Source of the DNA: Azotimanducus sp965199815
Lineage (GTDB): Bacteria > Pseudomonadota > Gammaproteobacteria > Pseudomonadales > Azotimanducaceae
Assembly: GCA_965199815.1 (NCBI GenBank)
Contig: CBDATE010000010.1
Coordinates: 62,001-126,000, forward strand
Direction: 5' to 3'
DNA: 64,000 nt
The notes under the pieces are model-generated. The model made no database searches and was not told where the DNA came from. It worked only from the letters and a program-made list of their open reading frames with translations. The position numbers and the translations under genes are program-made. How positions within the stretch are numbered: the first letter of the stretch is position 1; every line of letters starts with the position of its first letter. Shown piece after piece: positions 45,388 through 54,596 of the stretch.

Positions 45388-46857
45388 TTATTCGTCGTCC
45401 CGGACGAACCCGATGCGCCTGCCTGCACTTTTTGTGTTTCTGGGCAGACTGGTTACTGCGGCATCAATGCTCTCCTGGTCGATTTGTACTTTCCCCGCCT
45501 TGGCTGCGAGCCGACCGGCTTCACGCATGACAAAAGCCGAATCCGAGAGCGCCTTGCCCGAGAGCGCGTTGACGACATTGTTCAGGTCAAGGTCACCTGA
45601 TGTCGGCAGTGTACTCAGCAAGGAGTCAATCAGAGACGAAACCTCTTCCCTTGAAGGCATGCCAACTTCCACGACATGGTCGAAACGTCCGCGGCGCAGA
45701 ATAGCCGGATCGATCATCTCGATCATGTTTGTCATGGCGATTATCAGCACCTTGTTCTTGTTGGCCTCGGGAATGCGTCGGAGGAACTCGGCTACCTCTT
45801 CAACATGATGCAATCCTGACGAGCTGCCAGACCTTCTGTCCGCCAGAAACGACTCCATCTCGTCAATGACAACCACAGATGGAGCGTCATCAGTCGCCAT
45901 ATCGAAAACCTTGGCGATCTTCTTGCTGGTTTCGTGAATATAGGGGCTGCCGACACTGCTGGAATCAATCGAGTAACTGGGCCAATCGATAAACTCGACA
46001 AGCCGCTCCACGGCGAAGGTCTTGCCACACCCTGGTGGCCCGTGCAGGACGATTGCCGATGGAAAATCGATACCCAAAGCCTGATATTTCTCCGCATTGA
46101 AGATGATGTCGATGACGTGTTCATTGAAAAACGCCTCGAGCCGGGGGCGTCCCGGAAGGTTGAATACCTTGGGGTCGCTCGTATCTCCAGGTGATTTCGG
46201 CTGTTCAGATTCAACGGATTTCGAAGCAGCAGTGGTCCTGGCATCGTCTCCGGAGCGAGAAGCAGGCTTGCGCCTGGCCAGTAGCCCGGCATCTGCAGGT
46301 ACGGTAAATCCGGCCGCGGTTATGATTTCCGCCAGGTCGTCGGCGGGCATCCAGCCGGCCAGACTGGTCAACCGCCTGAAGGATTCAGTTGATATCACAA
46401 CTCCGCCAGTAATCCATGTGCCCAGAACCACCTCATCATCTACATGGGGGGTCAGTGTCCAGCCCGGGAGCAATCTGGAATACTGCTCCACATATACGGC
46501 ATCATGGAAAGATGCATCCCGAGAGAACTCACGGCTCTCCTTGAGAGCGCATGCAAAGGCTATTGCATCGACCTTGCTTTCCGGGGAATCTCCATTCTCG
46601 ACAGGGGTCAGCGCGTACTTCTTGTGGCTGCTCAGGCAGTGAAATGATTCGCCCCCGAGCGAGACATCTTCAAAAAGAGCTTCGTCAAGAAGCCCGACCT
46701 CATTCCATTTCTGCACTGGTTCTGTGTGTGCAAGCAGGATGTTGTTCGCGCCGGTGGTAGCGAAAATCTGCCACTGATCTGCTGAATAGAGCATCCTCCG
46801 GACTTTGGATCCGTCCGGCAATTCATGCCCTTTGGGGAGCCACAAATCCTTTGTCAT
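45388..46857 (-). CDS. AAA+ ATPase with extra N-terminal domain, Hsp70 operon
   Basis: 489 residues. An N-terminal half without known motif (about 1-235) precedes an AAA+ module: Walker A GPPGCGKT (273-280), Walker B VVVIDEMESF (328-337) and the sensor/arginine-finger region MTNMIEMIDPAILRRGRFD, FtsH/CDC48-like. It could remodel or extract proteins handed over by Hsp70, much as ClpB works with DnaK; that is inference. Six bases separate it from the Hsp70 stop and 11 from the next start, so the operon is tight. No membrane segment. Substrate unknown. Confidence 0.85.
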   Translation of the reverse strand: MTKDLWLPKGHELPDGSKVRRMLYSADQWQIFATTGANNILLAHTEPVQKWNEVGLLDEALFEDVSLGGESFHCLSSHKKYALTPVENGDSPESKVDAIAFACALKESREFSRDASFHDAVYVEQYSRLLPGWTLTPHVDDEVVLGTWITGGVVISTESFRRLTSLAGWMPADDLAEIITAAGFTVPADAGLLARRKPASRSGDDARTTAASKSVESEQPKSPGDTSDPKVFNLPGRPRLEAFFNEHVIDIIFNAEKYQALGIDFPSAIVLHGPPGCGKTFAVERLVEFIDWPSYSIDSSSVGSPYIHETSKKIAKVFDMATDDAPSVVVIDEMESFLADRRSGSSSGLHHVEEVAEFLRRIPEANKNKVLIIAMTNMIEMIDPAILRRGRFDHVVEVGMPSREEVSSLIDSLLSTLPTSGDLDLNNVVNALSGKALSDSAFVMREAGRLAAKAGKVQIDQESIDAAVTSLPRNTKSAGRRIGFVRDDE

Positions 46858-46863
46858 GCATCA

Positions 46864-49359
46864 TCACCTGATAATGTTGGCCACATCCAGCATTTCGCTA
46901 TCGGTGCTGCCACCAATCCGAATCGTTGACAGTTCGGCAGCTACGGAGCGAAGCTTCTCAATATCGTCCGAGCGCATGAATTGCTTGCCGGCTTGGGCGA
47001 GTTGCTCAAAACGTGGCTTGTCGGCAAACAGATGCGGCGAATTGACCAGTGATTTGAAGTATCCGACCACAAACCAATCCTTCCGCCACAGGATCTGGAA
47101 GTTTTTCCCTCTCAGCTCATCAAGGTGATGCTCGAAATCACTGTCGTTTCGATCGATTGAGCGTTGCGCCGTCTTCGCCAGATTGTCGAAAGTTGATGCT
47201 TCTGATGGACGAGCATGCTGCCGGACATGTGCATCAAAGTAGGATGTGATGCCGTCGAGGTCTATCTGACGAATTTCCTTGAGGTGCTTCTTGCGTATCT
47301 GGGCAAGGATCCGTCGCGCTTCGTACACCTTTTCCATGGCCTCCTGAGATTTTTCACTCTCGGCTTCCTCGGGGTCGAGGGAGACAGCGGATTCGAGCTT
47401 CCGCCGTGCTTGAGCCAGTTTAGGGTCGTCAATTGCATCGTTGATTTCGTCGATACGGGTGAGAGTCTTCTGGCCTTCCTCAACAACCATGGTGGCGGCC
47501 GCGGTGTAGTCGAGCTGCCCCTCCTGACGAGAATAGAAATTCTTTCCGGAATGGAAGACCCCACCTATTGAGGGTACGGATACTTCAACAATAATGTTGC
47601 CGGAATCCAGAATTTCATACTCGCATTCCAGATCGGCACCGGCTGGAATGACACCGTCTTCAAAATCGGATCCGGCAATCTTCAAGACACCGATGGGGCG
47701 GTTGTCGGTGATGGGGTCTTCGATGTCACCCTCCCAAAGCGCAAAGTTCAGTGAGCCAGCTGACCCCGCCTTGAGTGATTCGGCAGCTTTGAAGGTTTTG
47801 TTCCCCTTCTTCGGCAAGGAGTCGCCGGATTTCACCAGATATTCCAGCACCTGTGGGCCGCCAATCTTATCCAGAACGGCAATGGCGATTGAGTGTGAGG
47901 CCGGGACGGCATCAACAGTAGCGGCAGTTCGGGTAATAACAATACTGTCCTGTTCCAAGGTAATGGGCCTACCCGCTGCATCGAACACGAATACCTTGAA
48001 AGTGTTTTCACCGGGTTTTGTCAGGCTGAGGTCGAGAGTTGCGCCGTGCTCGAGCGGCATGCGGCCAGAGGTCCAGCCGGTATCGGCGCTGTCAATCTGA
48101 AATTCTGCGCCGGGTACAGTAGTGTCACTCGTCAATTGCACTGCGATCTTGGCCTGGATATCCGGGGTGCGGGCAATGTAGTTGAAAGACACTTTCAGCC
48201 CACTTTCGGAAGAAATCTGTCCACGAGTGCTCTTTCGAGACCGGCTCCGAGAGCTCCAGTCAATCGATTCCGCAAACAGGCTCGCACCTTCCGCTACGGC
48301 TATCATCGGGTTTACGTCGGTGCTTCCCCGAACGCCGAGCTCGAAGGCGACCTTGTCGCGCAGCATCTTGTAGTTGGTCGGGCCGCCAACAAATACGATG
48401 TGCTCCAGATCATGCGAAGCAAGGCCCGCCTTGTCGAGCGTCTCTCGTGCAGATTCAATTGATTCATCAATACGTTCGGCAATCAGCTTGTCGTAGGTAT
48501 CACGCTGCAGGGGGATGTCGAGATAGATTTCGTTGCCGTCAAGATCTCTCACGCGGGCTTCGGTTTCCGACAGGCTGATAATCGATTCTTCGCGCGCCGA
48601 AAGCTCAATCTTGGCGCGTTCGGTCGCCCAGTTGGCAAGCCGAAGGAGCGACTTGTAGCCGGGGTTCACGGAAAAATCTTCCGGGAGATTGAAGTTTTCC
48701 AGCAGCCAGGGGCGCGCCACGTTATCAATGAGTACGCGGTCGAAGTCCCGACCGCCACACATGGCGATGCCGCCGTGAGCAAGAAGATTCACCCGCCCGC
48801 CGAGGCTCTCGGCAATGGCGATATCCAGCGTACCGCCACCCAGATCGTATATCAGGAACATGCCATCGGTATTGCGTGCGCGCATGACACTCATGACCGC
48901 AGCCACTGGTTCCTGCATGAGCGCAACCATGCCAAGATCGGCCTTGTGCGCGGCCTGCATGGTGGCATCCTTCTGCATCTGGTCAAATGCCGCCGGGACA
49001 GTGATTACGGTTCCTGTATCCGGATCATTTCTGATTTCTTCAGACAGATACCCGAACATGACGCGCAGGACCTCCGCCGAGCATTCTTCCGGGGTCATCG
49101 TCATGTTGACCGCCGGAAAGTTGATTGGCGTACTTGTGCCCATCACCCGCTTGAAAAGCATCGCAGAGTTATCAGGGCTCTGTGGTGCCATGTTGTAGGC
49201 GTTAAAGCCAATTTGCTTGTTGCCGCGCCGGTCGATATAGATGGCCGAGGGAGTCACATCGTTTTGTTGAGGGCTCTTCCAGACCCGCGTCTCGGAGCCG
49301 TTATACGAACAGATTGCGCTGTTTGTTGTGCCCAAATCTATGCCGACAAAATGTTTCAT
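46864..49359 (-). CDS. Hsp70 family chaperone with inserted beta domain
   Basis: 831 residues from ATG 49359 (GAGGG precedes it). Actin-like ATPase: GIDLGTTNS (6-14), YDLGGGTLD (171-179) and the adenosine motif FVGGPTNYKML (about 323-333). Between the ATPase and the substrate-binding part, about residues 385-470 form an added Ig/beta-like segment (QAKIAVQLTSDTTVPGAEFQ ... ENTFKVFVFDAAGRPITL), absent from DnaK. A substrate-binding beta domain and a 200-residue helical end follow. It overlaps the GrpE-like start by four bases. Not the housekeeping DnaK: no dnaJ-grpE-dnaK context, and a divergent sequence. Confidence 0.9.
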   Translation of the reverse strand: MKHFVGIDLGTTNSAICSYNGSETRVWKSPQQNDVTPSAIYIDRRGNKQIGFNAYNMAPQSPDNSAMLFKRVMGTSTPINFPAVNMTMTPEECSAEVLRVMFGYLSEEIRNDPDTGTVITVPAAFDQMQKDATMQAAHKADLGMVALMQEPVAAVMSVMRARNTDGMFLIYDLGGGTLDIAIAESLGGRVNLLAHGGIAMCGGRDFDRVLIDNVARPWLLENFNLPEDFSVNPGYKSLLRLANWATERAKIELSAREESIISLSETEARVRDLDGNEIYLDIPLQRDTYDKLIAERIDESIESARETLDKAGLASHDLEHIVFVGGPTNYKMLRDKVAFELGVRGSTDVNPMIAVAEGASLFAESIDWSSRSRSRKSTRGQISSESGLKVSFNYIARTPDIQAKIAVQLTSDTTVPGAEFQIDSADTGWTSGRMPLEHGATLDLSLTKPGENTFKVFVFDAAGRPITLEQDSIVITRTAATVDAVPASHSIAIAVLDKIGGPQVLEYLVKSGDSLPKKGNKTFKAAESLKAGSAGSLNFALWEGDIEDPITDNRPIGVLKIAGSDFEDGVIPAGADLECEYEILDSGNIIVEVSVPSIGGVFHSGKNFYSRQEGQLDYTAAATMVVEEGQKTLTRIDEINDAIDDPKLAQARRKLESAVSLDPEEAESEKSQEAMEKVYEARRILAQIRKKHLKEIRQIDLDGITSYFDAHVRQHARPSEASTFDNLAKTAQRSIDRNDSDFEHHLDELRGKNFQILWRKDWFVVGYFKSLVNSPHLFADKPRFEQLAQAGKQFMRSDDIEKLRSVAAELSTIRIGGSTDSEMLDVANIIR

Positions 49360-49751
49360 GGTTCCCTCTTCATCAAAGTGACGGTGCCCGTCTTGACTAT
49401 CCCTTTCGGCCCCATGATGATCGGTTCGAGCATCTGATCGACAATCAGACAATCCTTCTCGTCGAACTCGTCGATATTCAGGGGCGTGGCAGCCATTCCA
49501 GCGTCGAAGACATGCCCCTGAACATTCTCCAGTCTCAACCCCGCTTGTTCCAGGGCCGACTCGACTTTCTTGACGAACCAGCGGAGCTTGCTCTCATATT
49601 TCTTCTGTTCACCGGCATCAAGCTCCGACAGCAGGCGACCAAACACCCGAGCGAAGCGCCAGGATTCGACCGCCATATCGATGACGGCCTGCCGCATGGT
49701 ATCAGGAGTTACTGTGGTCTGCTCAAGGTCTGTCATCCGCGTTGGTTCCAT
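49356..49751 (-). CDS. GrpE-like small protein, first gene of the Hsp70 operon
   Basis: 131 residues from ATG 49751. A helical N-terminal half (RQAVIDMAVESWRFARVFGR) precedes a C-terminal part (GLRLENVQGHVFDAGMAATP ... DQMLEPIIMGPKGIVKTGTVTL) whose beta pattern resembles the GrpE head domain, the piece that pushes nucleotide out of Hsp70. Overlap with the Hsp70 start (ATGA, 49356-49359) supports a private exchange factor. GrpE proteins are usually longer (180-200 residues) with a long paired helix. Resemblance is visual and needs a profile search. Confidence 0.6.
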   Translation of the reverse strand: MEPTRMTDLEQTTVTPDTMRQAVIDMAVESWRFARVFGRLLSELDAGEQKKYESKLRWFVKKVESALEQAGLRLENVQGHVFDAGMAATPLNIDEFDEKDCLIVDQMLEPIIMGPKGIVKTGTVTLMKREP

Positions 49752-49777
49752 TGGTCACTATCCGGGAGATTGCACAA

Positions 49778-49958
49778 GGGAAACTCTGTTATTCAGAGTT
49801 TCCTTAGGTATGTTCTGATCAAGTCCATCCGTGGACTTGATCATACTCGCAAATCAGAAGTGCGCTTCTGATTTGCTCGCAGATTCAATGCCTTACGGCA
49901 CTGAATCTGGCGGCACATCCATGTGCCGCACGGGAAACTCTGTTATTCAGAGTTTCCC
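49778..49958. repeat. Array of six consecutive hairpins, locus B of a dispersed repeat
   Basis: Six perfect or near-perfect inverted repeats follow with almost no spacers: ggaaactctg/cagagtttcc (49779-49803); tgatcaagtcca/tggacttgatca around tccg (49816-49843); gcaaatcagaag/cttctgatttgc around tgcg (49849-49876); cagattca...tgaatctg with inner tgcc/ggca (49880-49909); gcggcaca/tgtgccgc around tcca (49910-49929); gggaaactctg/cagagtttccc (49932-49958). It lies between the moeA stop and the Hsp70 operon start. Other copies: 3001-3078 and 54597-54668. It may act as terminator, RNA stability element or mobile palindrome. Confidence 0.9.
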
Positions 49959-50024
49959 TGAGGCAACCTTGGTATGGACAATATTGCACACTCTTTGGCT
50001 CAAAAGGTGAGACAGTCTCTTGGG

Positions 50025-51242
50025 TCAGCCCGCCAGAAGCCCATGAAACGGTAACACAGGCACCTTGGTGCCAGCTCTGAGTGCGTGTGCGCCGGGTTCG
50101 AGTCGAATCAGGCAGTTGGCATTTCGGAAGCTGCCGATGCGATTCGAATCCTGACCACCGGTCGGGCGCACCCAGAGCCCTTGCTCATCGCGCGTGAATT
50201 GTGCGCGTTGATACTCGCTTCGGTTCTGCGGGCGGGATGTGCGTACGCTCAGTCTGGCCGTGAACTCGACCGGCGGTTCAGGTTTGGCACCGGCCAGCTC
50301 GAGGATGGCGGGTGCCACGAACAGAAGGAAGGTGACGATTGCCGAGGCCGGGTTGCCGGGCAGGCCCATGAACAGGCATTCACCGATGCGGCCAAATGCA
50401 AAGGGTTTGCCGGGTTTGATGGCGACGCGCCAGAAGTCAACAGTACCGAGTTTCGACAGCACGGCTCGCACCAGATCGGATTCGCCCACCGACACGCCGC
50501 CCGAGGTGATGAGCATATCCTGCGTCTCGGCTGCCTCGGCAAGCGCGGATTCAAGCGGCGCAGGTGCATCGGGCAGTATGCCGAGATCATGGATGTGCAC
50601 TGGGAGCGGAGCGGCGAGACTGCTCAGCATGAGTCGATTGGACTCGTAAATCTGGCCGTGGCTGAGAGCGGTGCCCGGTTCACGGAGCTCGTCGCCAGTC
50701 GCAAAGATGCCGACCCTGGGGCGGCGAAACGCCTGAAGATGGCGAACGCCACAGGCGGCAATCCAGCCGAGGTCGAAGGCGCGCAGGCGCGTTCCGCGCG
50801 CACACAGCAGCCCGCCCTGCTGAATGTCGTTGCCGATGGCGCGAATGTGGCGGTTGGCCGACGGCCTCTCGGAGAACTCGACTACATTGCCGTGCAGGTG
50901 CGCCTCTTCCTGCACTATGACCGTATCCGCGCCTGGGGGTATGGCGGCACCGGTGAAGATGCGCACTGCACCGACTTCAAGGCGGCCCGGCCATGGCCGA
51001 CCGGCGAGGCTTCTGCCGACAACTCTCAGGCGGTAGGGCGGGGTGCCACTGAATGTGGGGTCACTGCTTGATACCGCATAGCCGTCCATCGCCGAGTTCG
51101 CGAAAGGCGGCAGGGATATGGGAGCCTCAATATCTTCCGCCAGCACCCGGCCAAGGGCGCACGACACCTCCAGCCTTTCCGTGGCGGTTACTGCGTCTAT
51201 CCCTTGCAGGAGTTTGTGACGGGCTTCTTCGACGTTGAGCAA
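50025..51242 (-). CDS. moeA: Molybdopterin molybdenumtransferase MoeA
   Basis: 405 residues from TTG 51242. Conserved parts in order: FANSAMDGYA near the start, RIFTGAAIPPGAD, VGIFATGDELREPG, TSGGVSVGESDLVR, and PGKPFAFGRI ... FMGLPGNPASAI. It inserts molybdate into molybdopterin-AMP. No other Moco genes are next to it. It is on the strand of the accessory genes but is itself ordinary; the hairpin array follows its 3' end. Confidence 0.93.
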   Translation of the reverse strand: MLNVEEARHKLLQGIDAVTATERLEVSCALGRVLAEDIEAPISLPPFANSAMDGYAVSSSDPTFSGTPPYRLRVVGRSLAGRPWPGRLEVGAVRIFTGAAIPPGADTVIVQEEAHLHGNVVEFSERPSANRHIRAIGNDIQQGGLLCARGTRLRAFDLGWIAACGVRHLQAFRRPRVGIFATGDELREPGTALSHGQIYESNRLMLSSLAAPLPVHIHDLGILPDAPAPLESALAEAAETQDMLITSGGVSVGESDLVRAVLSKLGTVDFWRVAIKPGKPFAFGRIGECLFMGLPGNPASAIVTFLLFVAPAILELAGAKPEPPVEFTARLSVRTSRPQNRSEYQRAQFTRDEQGLWVRPTGGQDSNRIGSFRNANCLIRLEPGAHALRAGTKVPVLPFHGLLAG

Positions 51243-51289
51243 TGGTCACCGGGTTGTAGTTTGCGTGATCTGCAGGGTAAGGAAAATTC

Positions 51290-52934
51290 TCAGTCCGCCA
51301 GTAATGTTCGAATGCGTCCCACGATGTTCCTGGATATTAATGAGAGATGGTCTTTGGCATCCTCGGTCAGCAAGCCAGTGTGTGCTACCGCGTTGCGTAC
51401 CGGCTTGTAGTTCACGACATCTCTCACCAAAGAAGCGCTCTTGCCCGCATTCGCATCGCCTTGAACTTCAATCGATTTCGCCATGTGCTCCATGCCGAGA
51501 TAACTCAGATCGTCGTTATCCTTTCGGATGCTGAAACTTATGTTCGCTGCCTCCTTGCCTTCTTGCTCCCGCTGTCGCCATCGATTGACCTCTCTCTGTG
51601 CATCTCCCGATAGAGGGATGTCTTGGCAAGCAATGTATTTCCGGACAAGGTTCTCGGACAGGAAAGAGTTCAGGTAAGCGGATATATTGAAATCGGCATC
51701 TGGCTCAAATTCGGCTAACCAGGCATCAACCTGGTCTTTATTTGCATCATCCTCTTTCAACCTGTACTTGTTCTTTACCTCGGAATAGAAATTTTTTCTT
51801 GCTCGGGCTTCTTTTGAGAGACGCTTGTTCTCATCATCCCCATCTTTTCCACGCTCAAGACGCAGCTTGTCCCATTCGTCTATTATTCGCGGCAAAGCCT
51901 CGCGCTTCAGGTAGTCCAGCAACGATTGGAAATGTCTGTCATCTTCCATGATGCCCTCGCGACTGCTTGTAAACGGATCTCGACCGGGAGCATCCATCTC
52001 GTCGAAGTGCAACTGACCATAGAGGTAGCTTTCCGGGATTCTTTGGGTCGGGATATGCCGGATGATATTCTTCTCGCGTAATCGACCATTCACGAAGATA
52101 TCGACTGTAGCTCTCTGATCTGTGCCAGTAATCTTGAGGTCGCGAGGCTTGGCGACTGTGGCCAGAAAACCGGATACATCGAGTGGCGTTTCGAGTCGGG
52201 TCGGCTCTGCGAATTGCCTGTCAAACATCCTTGTGTACTCGTCTGAGTAGCCATTAACGACCCAGCAGAACTCGGTATTTTCGGCAAGATCTTTCAGGTC
52301 CTCGACTGTTACCGGAGTGCCATTTACGTGGATCGTGAAGCTCTCATCAATAAGGGAGAAGCGGAATGTCATTGCGATGAGCTTTCGAAGTTGATCGATT
52401 GAATTTCGAATGTGTTCTCTCGTGTTGGCGAAGTGGATGATGGTCCCGTGTTGATGGCCGTCGGTCAGTTCTCGAGTCAAGGAAAAATCGGGCTTTTCAA
52501 GCTGGTACTGGTCCGCTCTCAAATCATCCTTGATCGCTTCGTCCAAGCCGCTATTGTCAATAATGCCGCCAACATAATCCGTCTTCCCGGTTTTCGAGAA
52601 GATTGAAACCCTGTCGGCGCAGGACAGCAAAGCGAGCTTGCCGATACCCTTCGCACCGATATATGGCCGACCAGAACTGGTTTTGTGTTTCCCGTCCTTG
52701 CGTTTTGAGTAACCTACAGTGAGGAATTTGTCCTGAAAGTCGTTTGCGGTCATCCCCTTGCCATCATCCTTCATGAAAAACGAGGAGTTTTCTCTGTCGA
52801 CCGTAATCCAGATATTCTTGGCATCAGCATCCCAGGAATTGGAAACGGCTTCGCCCAAGACCGTAATAAAGTTTCGGTACAGTTTGCGGCCAAGGTGGTT
52901 GAGAACCTCAGGGAGACCGCGAAATGAAAATCAT
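51290..52934 (-). pseudogene. GHKL (Hsp90/MORC-like) ATPase paired with the methylase, start region frameshifted
   Basis: The ORF from TTG 52858 gives 522 residues: N-box GEAVSNSWDADA, DDGKGMT, GAKGIGKLAL and other GHKL ATP-binding motifs. Upstream, the frame continues with 24 family-like residues (FSFRGLPEVLNHLGRKLYRN...) but has no start; the natural ATG (52934, six bases after the dcm stop) is one base out of frame, as if one T is missing from the tttt run just after it. So the gene is probably frameshifted at codon 2, or begins at TTG 52858 with a short N-terminus. MORC-type ATPases next to cytosine methylases belong to R-M-like defence cassettes; that role here is inference. Confidence 0.75.
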
Positions 52935-52939
52935 TGGTA

Positions 52940-54013
52940 TCAAGCAATTTGACTGCTCCCGTAGTGAAGTTGCGATATCTTTTTTCCGATAGCCTTTCCC
53001 AGCTTGACGGGCACGGCGTTCCCGATCCAGCGCCCCAGCTCTTTCAATGAGGGCGCTTCCGAATTCGGAAGAAATTGGTAGTCGGGTGGGAAGGACTGAA
53101 GAATGGAGGCCTCACGCAGAGAAATTGCTCTGTCTTGTTCAGGGTGCCCGAACCTTCCGTTGCCATAGCCGTAACATTGGGTTGTGATGGTTGGGGACGG
53201 TGCATCCCATGTCATCCGCGCGTACACGCTAGAGTAGGTTTTGCCAGTTGGGCGTCGATGGCACATAGCGAGGAGTTCTTTGGGCCAGTCACGCCAGGTT
53301 CCACCAGGCTTTGATGCTCTAATCCGCTGAAGGTTCAGTTTTGACAATGAACTGGTAACGTGGAGTTTGTCGTTGGGGTCAGCTTCCCCCGCGGCCAGCT
53401 TTGGCAAATTGCCAATAGCTTCCTTGACAGATACGGTTGCAGTGCTCGCGGCTGTAAGCGGCACCGCAGTCCGATTTTTGGCGGCAATCAAAACGAGCCG
53501 CCGTCTTCGCTGTGGCACTCCGAATTCTTCACATTTGGCGACCGTCCATTCGACCGAGTATCCGGCGCACCTCAAGATTGATACGAGCCTCTGAAATACT
53601 CGCCCCCCTTTATATCGTTCAAGTGCAGGAACATTCTCCATGGTCACAAAATCGGGAGCGACCTGAATGGCCAGATTCGCGAATGTCCCCACGAGGCTCC
53701 ATTGAGGGTCCTCACAATAGCGCTGTTTGTAAGTAGAGAAGGGCTGGCATGGAGCGCAACCGGCCAAGATAGTTGGGCGTTCACCAGAAAAATGCACCTG
53801 AATCTCGCATGAAGTGAGAGTTGAAACGTCACGAGCATGGAAGGAGGCGTTGTTGTTGCTTTCGTAAGCGAACTTGCAACGTGCATCCATGTCGTATCCT
53901 GCCTTGATTTCGAAGCCTGCCTGGAGCAATCCGTGACTAAGTGCTCCAACTCCGCAAAATAGATCAACCACCTCCCCAAACGGCTCGAGACTCTTCTTTT
54001 TGTCGTTGTTCAT
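52940..54013 (-). CDS. DNA cytosine-C5 methyltransferase
   Basis: 357 residues, intact. C5-methylase motifs: FCGVGALSHGLLQAGF (motif I, SAM), GCAPCQPFS with catalytic Cys (motif IV, about 84-92), ENVPALE (VI) and QRRRRLVLIA (VIII), then the PTITTQCYGYGNGR and RWIGNAVPV parts (IX/X). A modification gene without an obvious nuclease; the downstream GHKL ATPase would be the partner. Recognition sequence unknown. GC content is lower than the housekeeping genes, consistent with an acquired cassette. Confidence 0.93.
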   Translation of the reverse strand: MNNDKKKSLEPFGEVVDLFCGVGALSHGLLQAGFEIKAGYDMDARCKFAYESNNNASFHARDVSTLTSCEIQVHFSGERPTILAGCAPCQPFSTYKQRYCEDPQWSLVGTFANLAIQVAPDFVTMENVPALERYKGGRVFQRLVSILRCAGYSVEWTVAKCEEFGVPQRRRRLVLIAAKNRTAVPLTAASTATVSVKEAIGNLPKLAAGEADPNDKLHVTSSLSKLNLQRIRASKPGGTWRDWPKELLAMCHRRPTGKTYSSVYARMTWDAPSPTITTQCYGYGNGRFGHPEQDRAISLREASILQSFPPDYQFLPNSEAPSLKELGRWIGNAVPVKLGKAIGKKISQLHYGSSQIA

Positions 54014-54035
54014 GGAAGATCTGTGTGATGGTCGG

Positions 54036-54335
54036 TTAACTTCTCCGCTCGCCCGAGAGCTCCAAACCCCTGCGAAAAAAATCCCGCTCTACCGTCAACT
54101 CTCCTATCCGCGCATACAGCATCTCAACCAGCTTCTCCTCCTCCCGGCCTGGCTTCTCTATACCACCACGCTGAAATACCTCTAACAGCCCATCCATGGC
54201 CTCCGATTTCCACCTCCCAACCTGGCTCGGATTCATACCATGCCGAGCCGCCACCTCTCGCGCAGTTCGGTCACCGCGCATCACCTCTAGAACGACCTTG
54301 CGCTTGAATTCTGCTGTGAACTTCCTTCTCTTCAT
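54036..54335 (-). mobile_element. IS3-family transposase OrfA remnant
   Basis: 99 residues from ATG 54335 with GAGGAG upstream. A helix-turn-helix transposase OrfA: KRRKFTAEFKRKVVLEVMRG, REVAARHGMNPSQVGRWKSE, then a coiled part ending ERDFFRRGLELS. The OrfB catalytic part, which should follow, is absent: the methylase gene starts 22 bases on. So only the front of an IS3-type element is left. The bases 54346-54420 may contain its left end. Confidence 0.82.
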
Positions 54336-54440
54336 TGTCAGTCTCCTCGAGGTCAAAACATACCTTGGCAGACTGTCCAAATTCCCGCGACCACTTCTGA
54401 AGAAGGGATTAAGACCCACATGAGTATGAATGCCAGCAGT

Positions 54441-54572
54441 TCAATCATCCAACTCGTTTCGGGCCCACTTTTTCAGCTTTTTTGCGCTTCGCCCTTCCAT
54501 CCTGTTGGCTACCATCATCAAGCCGACGCTTCCAGCCAACAGCAAGAGTGCAACTATATCTTCAACCATCAT
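54441..54572 (-). CDS. Small membrane protein, 43 residues
   Basis: ATG 54572 with AAGGAG six bases upstream, TGA at 54443-54441. One membrane helix (IVALLLLAGSVGLMMVA) followed by a strongly basic tail (RSAKKLKKWARNELDD). The strong ribosome site and composition support a real small gene. It starts just after hairpin locus C. Possible small membrane or toxin-like peptide; no function known. Confidence 0.5.
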   Translation of the reverse strand: MMVEDIVALLLLAGSVGLMMVANRMEGRSAKKLKKWARNELDD

Positions 54573-54596
54573 TGCTTGTCTCCTTTTGTTATGTTC

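Noticed and set aside
49778..49958. CRISPR-like array
   Set aside because: The units are different hairpins, not identical repeats with unique spacers, and no cas genes are present.
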